A stretch of 32,274 nucleotides of DNA from Bryobacterales bacterium (GCA_020852755.1 JADZAF010000213.1:1-32274), one strand, 5' to 3'. Shown: positions 16,911 to 26,638, counted from the first letter of the stretch. Translations and numbers: made by a program. Notes: generated from the sequence alone by a model not told the origin.

Positions 16911-17717
16911 CTACAGGCGCGGGGGATCGCCCTGGCGGATTTGCGAGAGCCAGCCGGGGTAGGGATCGGCGGAAGGCTGCAGCAGCAGGTGGCAGCGGCC
17001 GCGGTTTTCGATGGCGGCGGCTTCGGTGAGCCGCCGGTGCTCCTTGAGGTACCAGGCGCCGAGGCCGTTACGGCCGCACCATTCCAGCACGCGAGCGGCG
17101 TTGGCTCGCATGGGCAGCTCCGGATTGGAGTGCATCTCGACGATCCAGCGCGTCCGGCCCTGGGAGGCGCATTCGCAGGCGCCTTCGAGCACCTGCGATT
17201 CGGCGCCTTCGACGTCGATCTTCACCAGGTCGGGAACGCCGAAGCGGCGGCAGAGCGAATCGACGGTGACGGTGGGAACGGTGATGCGGGCGCCGCGGCC
17301 GCGGGCGGTGTCGGCGTGCGAGGCGAACATGCTGCCCGCCTGCCCGGAACCCACGGTCCAGAATTCCTGCTGCCGTCCCTCCTCGGCGCCCGCGAAGGCC
17401 CAGAGAAAGACGGCCCGGTCTCCCACGCCGTTGCGGATCAGGTTTTCGGCGGCAACGGCGAGCGCGGAAGGGTTGGCCTCCACCAGCGCGACGCGCTGCA
17501 CGCCGGCGCAGAGGAGCATCATGAGGGCGTCGTAGCCGACGTTGGCGCCGATGTCGAATGCGCTGGAGGCATGCCTTGCGAGGGCGAACACCCAGGCATC
17601 GTCGTAGTCGGGAGTGGCGCGGATGGTGGCGGCGCGAACGGTGACCGCGCGATCGAGCAGGCTCGCCTGTACGAGGGGGGACGGCAGGCCCAGGCGGGAA
17701 CGAATGGCGTCGAGCAT
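16911..17717 (-). CDS. FkbM-family SAM-dependent methyltransferase
   Basis: The 268-residue protein has the FkbM methyltransferase core. SAM motif I is AFDIGANVGYDALMM, followed by VALVEANPSALAVAAENL, and the family hallmark DLVKIDVEGAESQVLEGA lies near the C-terminal third. FkbM enzymes usually O-methylate sugars or other small hydroxylated molecules. Start ATG 17717 is preferred: the longer open frame runs into the end of the upstream barrel gene and reads as low-complexity sequence. No good ribosome binding site is visible. It begins 25 bases after the barrel stop, the only non-overlapping junction of this operon, so its role may be looser. It converges with the gene ending at 16905. Confidence 0.85.
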   Translation of the reverse strand: MLDAIRSRLGLPSPLVQASLLDRAVTVRAATIRATPDYDDAWVFALARHASSAFDIGANVGYDALMMLLCAGVQRVALVEANPSALAVAAENLIRNGVGDRAVFLWAFAGAEEGRQQEFWTVGSGQAGSMFASHADTARGRGARITVPTVTVDSLCRRFGVPDLVKIDVEGAESQVLEGACECASQGRTRWIVEMHSNPELPMRANAARVLEWCGRNGLGAWYLKEHRRLTEAAAIENRGRCHLLLQPSADPYPGWLSQIRQGDPPRL

Positions 17718-17742
17718 AGGCAGGGGAATTCTATCACGGCGC

Positions 17743-18945
17743 TCAGAAGCTGTAGCGCAGGGCCAGGAGGGCGTGCGAGTTGCGCTGGTAGCGGCCGAGG
17801 AAATCGTCCGCATCCCCGCGAATCCAGGTGAAGCCGCCGGTAGCCCGCCAGTGCCGGCCGAAGGCCTGGGAGTATTCGAACTTCAGCCACATGCCGTCGC
17901 CGTTCTGACGGACAGCGGTCTCCACGGCGAGCGAGCGGTTGGTGTCGATGGTGAAGCCGGCGCGGCCCAGCAGGGCCCGGGTGAGGCCGCGGTCGGGCGC
18001 GAAGTCCAGGGGCGAGCGTCTGCGGGTGACGGCCTGTCCGGCGTAGCCTCCGACGAAGGACCACTCGCCCGCCTGGCGCTCCAGCTGCACGACGTAGAGG
18101 ACGTACTCATCGGCCCGGGGGTCCGGGGAGGTGAAATACCCGGCTTCGGCTTTGAGCGTGACGGCGCGCAGGGGGAGCGCGGCGTCGGCCCCGTACATGC
18201 GCAGGCGCGGGTAGAAGCGCCGGAAGGCTACGACGGCGCCGGCCAGGCGGGCGTCGAACAGGGGCAGGTGATTGCGCCCGTCGTAGAAGGACAGCGAGTA
18301 CTCCAGACCGCGGCCGATGTGGTTCCAGCGAAGGCCGGCCTGGGAGCCGCCGGGAAAGCGGGTTCCCTGGTCGAGGAGACGCAGTTGGGAGGGCAGAGGC
18401 GCCCAGCGCTGCCCGATGAGCGGCACGCGGCTGGGAGTGAACAGGGGCGTCCAGACGAGGTCCAGGGAGTCCGAGGGGCCGCCGTAGGTGAGCCGCACGG
18501 CGGTGATGCCCAGGGAGTCGGCGCGGGCCACGTTGAGGAAGTCGCGGGGGGCGAAGCGGTCGGTGGGGTTGAGGATGTCGGCCTTACCCCAGCGGATGAA
18601 CTGGCGGCCGGCCTCGATGCTGAGCGGCCCGCGGTCGTAGGCGGCGCTGAGCCGGCGGAGGGAGAACGCGGGCCGCTGCAGTTCCCGGTCCCGCCAGTCG
18701 AGGCGAAACTCGCGCGCGACCTGGCGGTGGGAGTCGGCGCGGGCGTCCAGGCCGGCGGCGAAGCGCCAGCCGCCGGCTGGATTCCAGAAGGCTTCGTAGC
18801 GAAGCAGGGCCTCGGCCACGGCGAGGCCGCTATCGCCGGGAGCGGTCTGGGGATAGAGGAGCGCGCCGGTTTCCAGGAAGCCGCGATGGCTGAAATCCTG
18901 CGCCAGGCAGGGAGCCAGGGCCAGCGCCAGGAGGCAGCCTCTCAC
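17743..18945 (-). CDS. large outer-membrane beta-barrel protein (DUF1302-like)
   Basis: The 400-residue protein has a short signal peptide (MRGCLLALALAPCLAQ) and then dense amphipathic strands to a terminal LLALRYSF, the usual Omp85-recognised end. The segment IEAGRQFIRWGKADILNPTD resembles the signature of DUF1302-type barrels, which are often encoded beside LolA-like proteins and RND/MMPL exporters. The GTG start overlaps the stop of the upstream LolA-like gene in GTGA, implying coupled translation. It is therefore the likely outer-membrane component of the ABC transporter operon. Strand number was not computed; the length suits 16-20 strands. Confidence 0.78.
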   Translation of the reverse strand: MRGCLLALALAPCLAQDFSHRGFLETGALLYPQTAPGDSGLAVAEALLRYEAFWNPAGGWRFAAGLDARADSHRQVAREFRLDWRDRELQRPAFSLRRLSAAYDRGPLSIEAGRQFIRWGKADILNPTDRFAPRDFLNVARADSLGITAVRLTYGGPSDSLDLVWTPLFTPSRVPLIGQRWAPLPSQLRLLDQGTRFPGGSQAGLRWNHIGRGLEYSLSFYDGRNHLPLFDARLAGAVVAFRRFYPRLRMYGADAALPLRAVTLKAEAGYFTSPDPRADEYVLYVVQLERQAGEWSFVGGYAGQAVTRRRSPLDFAPDRGLTRALLGRAGFTIDTNRSLAVETAVRQNGDGMWLKFEYSQAFGRHWRATGGFTWIRGDADDFLGRYQRNSHALLALRYSF

Positions 18946-19712
18946 TGTTCCCGCCGCAGGGCCTGCACGGTGAACTCCTCTTCCTGGAGCGGGACGTTGT
19001 AGCGCACTTTCTCCAGGCGCAGGATGGTGCGGCTGTTGCGGCGCAGGTCGGTCATATCGAGTTCACGCGCGGTCCAGATCTCCTGGATGCGCTCCACCTG
19101 GCGATAGAAGAGGCGGCGGACCACTTCGTCCTTGATGAAGTTATCCAGGCGGGCGGGCACATAGTTGTCCTGGCGGATCCAGAGGTGGGAGGAGGTGTAC
19201 TGGGATTTCTTGCGGGGCCGCGATTCGATCTTCCAGCACAGGGCCCCGTCGATGGTTTCGGCGCCCAGCAGTGTGAAGTCGAACTGATCGACGTCGCGTT
19301 CCTCGAGGTCTTCGAAACTGAAGTCGGTTCCGAAAAAGCGGGTGGAGCGGTCCTGGAGGGCGATGCGGCGGTCGCGGCCGATGGCGGGGGTCCACATCCA
19401 CTGGTCGGAGGCGCGGTCGGGATGGTTGACTACCAGGAGGGCCACGCCCTTGACGTCGGGCGGAGCGGTGAAGCGGAGCAGGGCCTTGCTGTCGCCGTAG
19501 GAGCCCATGCGGCGATAGCGCCAGCGCTTTTGGGACACCCGGCGGCGGGCGTCGACGACCTGGAGGTCGCCTTCGTACATTTGCGAGCCGGAGCGGGTGC
19601 GGCGCTGGGATTCCTCGACGATCCGGCGCGGATCCTGGGCCCAGGCCGAGAGGGCCAGGAGGAGGGCGAGGAAGAGGCGCGGCGGCCGGATGTATCGCGG
19701 CGCGTTACTCAT
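18942..19712 (-). CDS. LolA-like outer-membrane lipoprotein-sorting protein
   Basis: The 256-residue periplasmic protein has an N-terminal signal (about residues 8-26, LFLALLLALSAWAQ) and the features of the COG2834/LolA-like family. These include MYEGDLQVVDARRR, ALLRFTAPPDVKGVALLVVN, a Trp-Met-Trp-Thr-Pro strand, RFFGTDFSFEDLE and SSHLWIRQDNYVPARLDNF. These proteins form an open barrel that carries lipid or lipid-anchored cargo. Its ATG lies inside the end of the permease gene (eight-base overlap), and its stop overlaps the barrel's GTG. Context makes it the periplasmic shuttle of the ABC system. Confidence 0.88.
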   Translation of the reverse strand: MSNAPRYIRPPRLFLALLLALSAWAQDPRRIVEESQRRTRSGSQMYEGDLQVVDARRRVSQKRWRYRRMGSYGDSKALLRFTAPPDVKGVALLVVNHPDRASDQWMWTPAIGRDRRIALQDRSTRFFGTDFSFEDLEERDVDQFDFTLLGAETIDGALCWKIESRPRKKSQYTSSHLWIRQDNYVPARLDNFIKDEVVRRLFYRQVERIQEIWTARELDMTDLRRNSRTILRLEKVRYNVPLQEEEFTVQALRREQ

Positions 19713-22262
19713 ATTCCAATGCCTCGGTCAATGATCCCCGGACGGCGGTTTCGGCCGGGGCCAGGGCGGAGACCCAGGCGGCGCCGAGCAGGATGGGCAC
19801 CAGGGCCAGGGCCATGCCGAACGGGTAGCGGTAATCGAGAGTCATGCCGGCGAAGTCGCGGCGCGCCATTTCGATGTCGTAGAGCAGGTTGACCGCGCCC
19901 AGCCCCAACCCGAGCGCCAGGCTGATGAGGCCGATGGCGAGGGCTTCCATCCAAATGGTCCCGCGGATCTGGGCGGCAAGGCCGCCCACGGCGCGCAGGA
20001 TACCCAGCTCGCGGCGGCGGTCGGCGATGGATACGGTCAGGGTGTTGACTATGCCCAGCACGGCCACCAGGACGGCCACGGCAAGCTGGATGTAACTCAT
20101 GCCGAACCACTGGTCGGTGAGCCGGAGGATGTACTCGCGCACTTCGTGATTCAGCAGGACGAAGAGGCGGCGCTGGCCGGCGAAACGCTCCAGGATGCGG
20201 GCCTTGAGGTCCTCCGCGCGCACTCCGGGCTTGAGATAGATGCGGAAGATGTCGGCGGAGGAGTCGTTCCACCAGCGCAGGTAGACGGAGCGGTCCAGGA
20301 AGATGCTGCCTTGCTGATCGGAGTAATCCCGCAGGATGCCGGCCACGGGAAGCCGCAGCAGGCCTCTAGGGGCGGCCACTTCGAGAATGTCCCCCATGCG
20401 GAGGTTCTGCAGCTGGGCGAGGCTTTCGGAGATGATGACGGCCTTGCCTTGAGCGGCCAGGCGGTGCATGGCGGCGAGGTCGCCGGCGACGGGCCTGCGC
20501 CGGGGGGTGCGGCGGGCGATGCTTTCCATCTCCAGGCTGACCAGCATGACGACGCCTCCGCGAAACAGGATACGGGAACTGCGCACGCGCTGGATTTCCT
20601 CGACGCCCTCCAGGGCGCGGAGCTCCGATGTCATGCTGTCGGGAAAATGATAGGAGCGGGTGACCAGGTTGCTGGAGGCGGAAACGTACAGGTCGGGGTT
20701 GAGGGTGGTGTCAAGCCACTCCTGGATGGCGGCATAGCCGGCCCGGGCGAGTCCCGCCAGGCCGATCACCAGGGCCAGGGACAGCATCACTGCGGCCACG
20801 GTGGCCGAGGTGCGGCGCGGAGCCTGCAACAGGCTGTCGGCCGCCAGCGCGCCCTCGACCGGGCGGATCCAGCGCAGCAGGGGCCGGAACAGGCGCGCGA
20901 GCCACAGGGCCAGGGTGGGGGTGAGCAGCAGGGCGCAGAGGGCCATCATGACGTAGCCCATATAGAAGGCCGGGCGGGACCGGGTGAAGAGAAGAGGGGT
21001 CAGGGCGCCGGCGGCGAGCAGGGCGGCCGCGATGCGGCGGGCGCGGTTTTCGCCCGCGGTCAGGACCTGGTACTTGCCCTTCTGGAGCGCCTGAACGGGA
21101 TCCACGCGGGCGGCATTGCGGGCCGGGAGAAAAGCGCCCACCAGGCTGGCGGCCATTCCCATGGCAAGGGCGGCGGCGATGAGACCGGGCGAGGCCTCGA
21201 TCTCGCGCGCGCTTTCGGAAACGCCGTAGACGCCCTGCATCACGGAGGTTGTGTAGCCCGCCAGCACCCGGGCCATGACGATTCCGGCCAGCACTCCGGC
21301 GATGGAACCGAAGAGGCCGGCCAGGGCGCCCTCGCCGAGGAACAGCGCGCGGATCTGCCCGCGGGTGGCCCCCAGGGCGCGCAGGATGCCGATTTCGGGA
21401 CGCCGCTGGGTGACGGCGATGGCGAACGAGTTGTAGATGAGGAAGACGCCGATGAACAGGGCGAACAGGCTGTTCACGTTCATCAGCATGGAGTAGACCC
21501 GCAGCAGCGATTCGAACTGCTTGCCGCGGGAGGAGGGCGGCTCGATCTGGAAGCCCGGTCCCAGCGCCGCCTGAATGGCGCGCCGGCAGTCCGCGATGCT
21601 CACGCCTTCGGCGGCGGCCACGTCGATGCGATCGAACCGCCGGCCCCGGCCGAACACCTTCTGGGCGGCGTAGATGTCCATGACGGCCAGGTTCCCGCCG
21701 AAGGCCGCGCCCAGGCCTTCGGAGCGCATGATGCCGCGCACGGTGAACTGCCGGGGGCCTTCCATGGTGCCCAGGGACAACCGGCTGTCGATGCGCAGGC
21801 CGTTGCGGGAAGCGAACTCGCGGGTGACGATGAGCGAATCGGGCTGGGCGAGGAAGACCAGCGGGTCCTCGACGACTTCCTCCTGTTCGCCTTCACCCTC
21901 CAGGTCGTAGTCGCGCAGGCTGCGATCGCCGGTCATGTCCACGCCCAGGATCAGGAGGTTGCCCTGGCCCTTGAGCCCGGTTTCGACCGGCGCCTCAATG
22001 GCCGGGACGGCCACGCCGACCTCGGGCAGGGCCTGGACGCGTTCGAGCACCTCTTCGTCGAAGCCCGGCTCGCCGGCCGTAATCTGGAGCTGGGCTTTCC
22101 CTGCGATGCGATCGACCGTGCGGTTAAAGGCGGCCAGGACGGAGCCGTTGGCCAGATGGATGCCCACGAAGACGGCCACTCCGAGCACGATCCCCACGGT
22201 CGTGAGGGTGGCGCGCAGCAGGTGCTTGCGGGCATACGGCCAGCTGATCAGCTTCAGCAGAA

Positions 22263-22266
<4 letters not shown>
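19705..22266 (-). CDS. FtsX/MacB-type ABC permease, duplicated form
   Basis: The 853-residue inner-membrane permease has two FtsX-type halves. The N-terminal helix (about residues 19-41) is followed by a large periplasmic MacB-type domain. Three helices at about 265-385 flank the motif RRPEIGILRALGATRGQIRA. Extra helices lie at about 415-465 and 485-505, then a second periplasmic domain (about 510-720). A C-terminal helix set carries RRRELGILRAVGGLAAQIRG. The coupling helices fit type VII (LolCE/MacB-like) mechanotransmission rather than classical channel transport. Start ATG 22266 overlaps the ATPase stop in ATGA; longer frames are shadows of the ATPase. The gene ends inside the start of the LolA-like gene. 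Confidence 0.92.
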
Positions 22267-22937
<671 letters not shown>

Positions 22938-22954
22938 GAAACTCAAGTCCGGAG

Positions 22955-22986
22955 GCCCCGGTATTTTTTATGATGACATATCGGAT
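22955..22986. promoter_or_regulatory. AT-rich divergent promoter region between the ABC operon and the MutS-like gene
   Basis: Between the two divergent starts, positions 22962-22985 contain TATTTTTTATGATGACATAT, much more AT-rich than the surroundings. I cannot pick clean -35 and -10 pairs for both directions. The patch is the only plausible promoter or operator in the 49-base gap. The assignment rests on composition and position. Confidence 0.35.
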
Positions 22987-24795
22987 ATGGAGGATCGATT
23001 TGTCGCCGTGGACCCGGACCCGCGGCGCGAGTACAGGCACCGGCTGGAAGAACGCAGCGCGGAGGTCGGGCGCCGCGACCGGCAGCACATCTGGATCGGC
23101 AACGCCCGGCTGGGGGTGGCGGTTCTGGCGGCCGTGCTGGCCTGGCTGGCGTTCTCCGCGGAAGGGATCAGCGGCTGGTGGCTGCTGGCGCCCCTGGCCG
23201 TTTTCATCGCTCTCGCCATGGTTCACGAGCGGGTCCTGCGCCTGCGCGCGACCGGCGAGCGGGCCATGCGGTTTTACCAGCGCGGCCTGGGGCGGCTGGA
23301 GGACAACTGGGCCGGCAAAGGCGAAACAGGCGATCGCTTCAGCAGTGAGCAGCATCCCTACGCGGAGGACCTCGACCTGTTCGGCCGGGGCAGCCTGTTC
23401 GAACTGCTTTCCATTGCGCGAACGCGGGCAGCGGAGGAGACGCTGGCGCGGTGGCTGCTGGAACCGGCCGGGCTGGAGGAGATCCGGGAGCGGCACCAGG
23501 CCATCGAGGAACTGCGTTTCCGCCTGGACCTGCGGGAAGATCTCTCGCTGCTCGGAGATGAGGCGCGGGCGGGAATGGACGCCGCGGCCCTGCCGCGCTG
23601 GGGCCTGGGACGGCCGCTGCTGGACAACCGCCTGGCGCGCGCGGCCATGGCGGCCCTCTCGCTGGCGTCTCTGGCCACGTTCATCGGGTGGATCGGTTTC
23701 GATTGGAGCAACCGGCTGTTTCTGTGGGTGCTGGCGATGAACGCCTCGGTGGGGCTGCTGTACCGGACGCGGGTGCTCCGGGTGGTGCAAGCCGTGGAAG
23801 AGCCGGCTCACGACCTGGCGTTGATGGCCGAGGTGCTGGTGCGGCTGGAGCACGAGCACTTCCAATGCCCCCGGCTGGCGGCCCTGAGGAAGCAGCTCGA
23901 CACCGGGGGGCTGCCGCCCTCCCGGCACATCCGCAGGCTGAACCGGCTGATGGAGCTGCTGGACTCCCGCGACAACCTGGCCGTGCGTCTCATCGGCCCG
24001 CCGCTGTTGTGGACCACGCAGCTGGCGTTTGCCATCGAGGCGTGGCGCAAGCGGACCGGACCGGCGGTGCGGGGCTGGATCGAGGCGGTGGGCGAGCTGG
24101 GAGCGCTGGTCTGCCTGGCGAACTATGCGTACGAGCATCCCGACGATCCGTTTCCGGAATTCACGGAAGGCCCGGCGCGCTTCGAGGGCGAGGGGCTGGC
24201 CCATCCCCTGATCCCGGAGAGCCGGTCGGTCCGGAACGACCTCCAACTCGGGCCGGAGATGCGGGTGCTGATGGTGAGCGGCTCGAACATGTCCGGCAAG
24301 ACGACCCTGCTGCGGACGGTGGGGACCAACGTGGTGCTGGCCATGGCGGGTGCGCCGGTGCGGGCGCGGAGCCTGCGGATGGCGCCGCTGTCGGTGGGCG
24401 CTTCCATTCACGTACACGATTCGCTGCAGGCCGGCGCCTCGCGCTTCTACACCGAGATCACCCGGCTGCGGCGCCTGATGGACGTGACGCGCGGCCCGCT
24501 GCCGCTGGTCTTTCTGCTGGACGAACTGCTGCACGGAACCAATTCCCACGACCGGCGCATCGGGGCCGAGGCGGTGGTGCGCAGCCTGGTGGACAAGGGC
24601 GCCGTGGGACTGGTGACCACGCATGACCTGGCGCTGGCGGGCATCGTCGATTCGCTCGAGCCGCACGGGGCCAACGTCCACTTCGAGGACCACTTCGAAA
24701 ACGGAAAGATCACGTTCGACTACCGGCTGCGGCCGGGCGTGGTGGAGAAGAGCAACGCGCTGGACCTGATGCGTTCGATCGGGCTGGAGGTGTAG
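22987..24795 (+). CDS. membrane-anchored MutS-like ATPase
   Basis: This 602-residue protein has a MutS-type ATPase domain at its C-terminus: Walker A SGSNMSGKTTL from residue 431, a signature-like SLQAGASRFYTEITRL, Walker B VFLLDELLHGTNSHDR, and VTTHDLAL for the His switch. Upstream lies a helical MutS core (lever-like) region. Unlike MutS or MutS2 it has two pairs of likely membrane helices, at about 41-57 and 64-80 and again at about 220-258. It has no mismatch-recognition domain and no Smr nuclease. Such membrane MutS-like proteins occur in several phyla, and their role is not known to me. The ATG at 22987 has a weak ribosome binding site; ATG 22936 in frame is an alternative. Confidence 0.85.
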   Translation: MEDRFVAVDPDPRREYRHRLEERSAEVGRRDRQHIWIGNARLGVAVLAAVLAWLAFSAEGISGWWLLAPLAVFIALAMVHERVLRLRATGERAMRFYQRGLGRLEDNWAGKGETGDRFSSEQHPYAEDLDLFGRGSLFELLSIARTRAAEETLARWLLEPAGLEEIRERHQAIEELRFRLDLREDLSLLGDEARAGMDAAALPRWGLGRPLLDNRLARAAMAALSLASLATFIGWIGFDWSNRLFLWVLAMNASVGLLYRTRVLRVVQAVEEPAHDLALMAEVLVRLEHEHFQCPRLAALRKQLDTGGLPPSRHIRRLNRLMELLDSRDNLAVRLIGPPLLWTTQLAFAIEAWRKRTGPAVRGWIEAVGELGALVCLANYAYEHPDDPFPEFTEGPARFEGEGLAHPLIPESRSVRNDLQLGPEMRVLMVSGSNMSGKTTLLRTVGTNVVLAMAGAPVRARSLRMAPLSVGASIHVHDSLQAGASRFYTEITRLRRLMDVTRGPLPLVFLLDELLHGTNSHDRRIGAEAVVRSLVDKGAVGLVTTHDLALAGIVDSLEPHGANVHFEDHFENGKITFDYRLRPGVVEKSNALDLMRSIGLEV

Positions 24796-24802
24796 CGCGC
24801 AT

Positions 24803-24838
24803 GCCGCTTCAAGGCGGCGGACTCTGCCATCCCGGCAG
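24803..24838. terminator. two tandem hairpins between convergent genes
   Basis: GCCGC (24803-24807) pairs with GCGGC (24814-24818) across TTCAAG, and CTGCC (24824-24828) pairs with GGCAG (24834-24838) across ATCCC. They lie between the MutS-like stop and the stop of the convergent gene at 24859. Neither is followed by a T run, so intrinsic termination is uncertain. The location supports a bidirectional terminator. Confidence 0.4.
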
Positions 24839-24858
24839 CCATGCCGGTTCCGCGCGCC

Positions 24859-25248
24859 CTACTCCTTGAGCACGTTGTCGTCGTACCAGGGGCTGCGCAG
24901 CACGCTGTGCTCGTCGCCCAACTGGAAGCCGGCGTGCTCCTTGAGGTCGAGGTAGAAGCGCACGCGGCGGCGCCGGCTGTCGCTGTACATGCGCCCCTTG
25001 AGCTCGCTTCCGATCAGTCCTTCCAGGTTGCGGAAGAACTCGGCGGGAAAAACGAAAGTCGGGCGCCGCTGCATCTCGGCGTCCGCCGCCGTGAGCACGT
25101 CATGCGAGCGGCAATAGCACTTGGCGACCTCCACCATGCGGTCTTCCTCGCCCAGCATGCGGGCTTCGGAGCGATGGATCTTGTGGAGGCGTCCGGTGCG
25201 CAACTCCACGGTGTCGTAATCTGCAGCGGGAGCATTCTCCGCAATCAT
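24859..25248 (-). CDS. hypothetical protein, 129 aa, charged
   Basis: I do not recognise this protein. The sequence is charged and has no signal peptide or membrane segment, so it is probably cytoplasmic. It contains a Cys pair (AKCYCRSHD) near residue 40, a strand FVFPAEFFRNLEGL near residue 70 and a basic stretch SDSRRRRVRFYLDL near residue 93. It ends in an acidic tail. ATG 25248 has AGGAAC seven bases upstream. The composition, unlike the Pro/Arg-rich shadow frames around it, suggests a genuine gene. It is divergent from the barrel gene at 25454 across a 205-base gap and converges on the MutS-like gene. Confidence 0.65.
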   Translation of the reverse strand: MIAENAPAADYDTVELRTGRLHKIHRSEARMLGEEDRMVEVAKCYCRSHDVLTAADAEMQRRPTFVFPAEFFRNLEGLIGSELKGRMYSDSRRRRVRFYLDLKEHAGFQLGDEHSVLRSPWYDDNVLKE

Positions 25249-25341
25249 GTCGGTTCCTATCCGTCGAACTTGAAGAAGCGGGTGGCGCGTCATTCTGAGC
25301 ATACTGCGAAATCGAGCGGCGGGATTCAGGCGGGCTGGCGG

Positions 25342-25356
25342 CGTACTGGCAGTACG
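25342..25356. promoter_or_regulatory. perfect inverted repeat in a divergent intergenic region
   Basis: CGTACTG (25342-25348) and CAGTACG (25350-25356) form a perfect seven-base inverted repeat around one G. It lies near the middle of the 205-base gap between the unknown gene at 24859-25248 and the barrel gene at 25454. The symmetry suits a dimeric regulator binding site. With a one-base spacer it cannot form a good RNA hairpin. No second copy was noticed in the gap. Confidence 0.35.
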
Positions 25357-25453
25357 GCAGCGCCGGGATTCACCGGCTTTACGAGTGTGAAACGCCGGAA
25401 TCCATCCGCGCCGTCTCAATAGTGGCAGGTGATTCGCCGGATGGAGGCGCGAA

Positions 25454-26044
25454 ATGTACAGAGGGTGGTTCCTGATTTTTGCGGCGGCCAACGCATTCGC
25501 CGCGGGTCCACTGATCATCGGCGGGCGCGGAGGGGCGGGGTTGACGAACGTGACTTCGGGCGCGTTGGGCGCCCTGGCGGGCAACACGCTCGGCCACACA
25601 TATTCGATCGGGCCGACGGTGGGCGTCCGCCTGCCGCTCCACTTTTCGCTGGAAGGGGATGCGCTGTACAACCGGCGCAACCTGGGGCTTGGGCTGGCGG
25701 GCATCGGCGGGATTGAAACGGCGGCTGACTGGTGGGAGTTCCCGGTGATGGTGAAGTTCTCGCCCGGTAAGTGGGCGGTGGCGCCGGTAGTGGGCGCCGG
25801 AGTCAGCGTGCAGCACATCCTGAACTTCGGCGGCGTACCCCAGTACCTGTTGAGCGGCAGCACCTCCGCGAACTCGGTCGGGTTTGTGGCGGCGGGCGGC
25901 GCGCAGTTCCGCCTGGGCCGGGTTGCGGTCACACCCGAGCTGCGGTACACGCGCTGGAGCAGCACGGCCTGGAAGCAGGCCCTGGTAGACGTCTTCACGG
26001 GGGGCCGCGACCAGGTGCAACTGATAGTGGGCGTCACGTTTTAA
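25454..26044 (+). CDS. small outer-membrane beta-barrel protein (second paralogue)
   Basis: The 196-residue protein has a signal peptide (MYRGWFLIFAAANAFAAG) and amphipathic strands ending in LIVGVTF. Its segments YSIGPTVGVRLPLHFSLEGD, DWWEFPVMVKFSP, VAPVVGAGVSV and VTPELRYTRWSS run parallel to those of the protein at 11740, so the two are paralogues. ATG 25454 has GGAGG eight bases upstream. It probably forms an eight-stranded barrel in the outer membrane. The ECF sigma gene follows 78 bases later with its own likely promoter, so co-regulation is possible but not shown. Confidence 0.82.
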   Translation: MYRGWFLIFAAANAFAAGPLIIGGRGGAGLTNVTSGALGALAGNTLGHTYSIGPTVGVRLPLHFSLEGDALYNRRNLGLGLAGIGGIETAADWWEFPVMVKFSPGKWAVAPVVGAGVSVQHILNFGGVPQYLLSGSTSANSVGFVAAGGAQFRLGRVAVTPELRYTRWSSTAWKQALVDVFTGGRDQVQLIVGVTF

Positions 26045-26088
26045 GGCCGTTCCCAGGGTGTTATAAATTCCCCCGCGCACCGACTATC

Positions 26089-26094
26089 TATACT
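26089..26094 (+). promoter_or_regulatory. possible -10 element (TATACT) ahead of the sigma-factor gene
   Basis: TATACT lies 28 bases before the GTG at 26123 in a locally AT-richer stretch. No convincing TTGACA-type -35 is present at 16-18 bases upstream. The call is therefore weak, and an ECF-type promoter cannot be excluded. Confidence 0.25.
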
Positions 26095-26122
26095 GTGGGT
26101 CGCGATCACAGGGCGGGGGGCC

Positions 26123-26638
26123 GTGGCGAAACGGGATGAACTGTACCAGAGCGCCGTACGGGATTTTGGCCCGGCGCTCGACCGGCTGGCGGCCGGATAC
26201 GAGGCCGACGCCGAGAAGCGCCGCGACCTGAGGCAGGAAATCCACTTTCAACTGTGGAGAAGCTTTGAGGTGTTCGACGAGCGGTGCTCGCTCAAAACCT
26301 GGGCCTTCCGGGTAGCCCATAACACCGCGGTATCGTACGTAAACGCCGAGCGCCGCAAGAGAGCGCTGTTCGTCAGCCTGGAAGAAATCGAGCGGAGCGC
26401 GGTGGACAGCGGAGGCGAGCCGGATATCGACCAGCGCCGCGCCCTCGAGAAACTTTCCCGGCTCATTCTGAAACTGAAACCGCTGGACCGGCAGATCATG
26501 CTCTGCTACCTGGAGGAGATGGACTCGGCCGCGATCGCGGACATCACCGGCCTCTCGCCCGCGAACGTTCTGATGAAAGTCCACCGGATCAAGAGAGTGC
26601 TGGCGCGCGGCTTTTTTCAGGAGCAGACCGATGCTTGA
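26123..26638 (+). CDS. ECF-type RNA polymerase sigma factor
   Basis: The 171-residue protein shows region 2 (DLRQEIHFQLWRSFEVFDE, then LKTWAFRVAHNTAVSYVNAE) and region 4 with a helix-turn-helix (LKPLDRQIMLCYLEEMDSAA, then IADITGLSPANVLMKVHRIK). It lacks regions 1 and 3, as ECF (sigma-70 family group 4) factors do. The GTG 26123 start has GGGCGGGGGG just upstream. Its stop lies within the next gene (eight-base overlap), which encodes a membrane protein, the usual arrangement for a sigma/anti-sigma pair. Its targets probably include this operon, as is common. Confidence 0.9.
   Translation: MAKRDELYQSAVRDFGPALDRLAAGYEADAEKRRDLRQEIHFQLWRSFEVFDERCSLKTWAFRVAHNTAVSYVNAERRKRALFVSLEEIERSAVDSGGEPDIDQRRALEKLSRLILKLKPLDRQIMLCYLEEMDSAAIADITGLSPANVLMKVHRIKRVLARGFFQEQTDA

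Noticed and set aside
17718..17813. N-terminal extension of the FkbM protein
   Set aside because: It lies inside or next to the end of the barrel gene and reads as Ser/Thr/Arg-rich sequence unlike any FkbM start; the ATG at 17717 gives a normal N-terminus.
24859..25248. Weak resemblance of the unknown protein to eukaryotic ribosomal protein eS7
   Set aside because: Only a short FP-E...R...LD pattern matched from memory; too little to support a family call.
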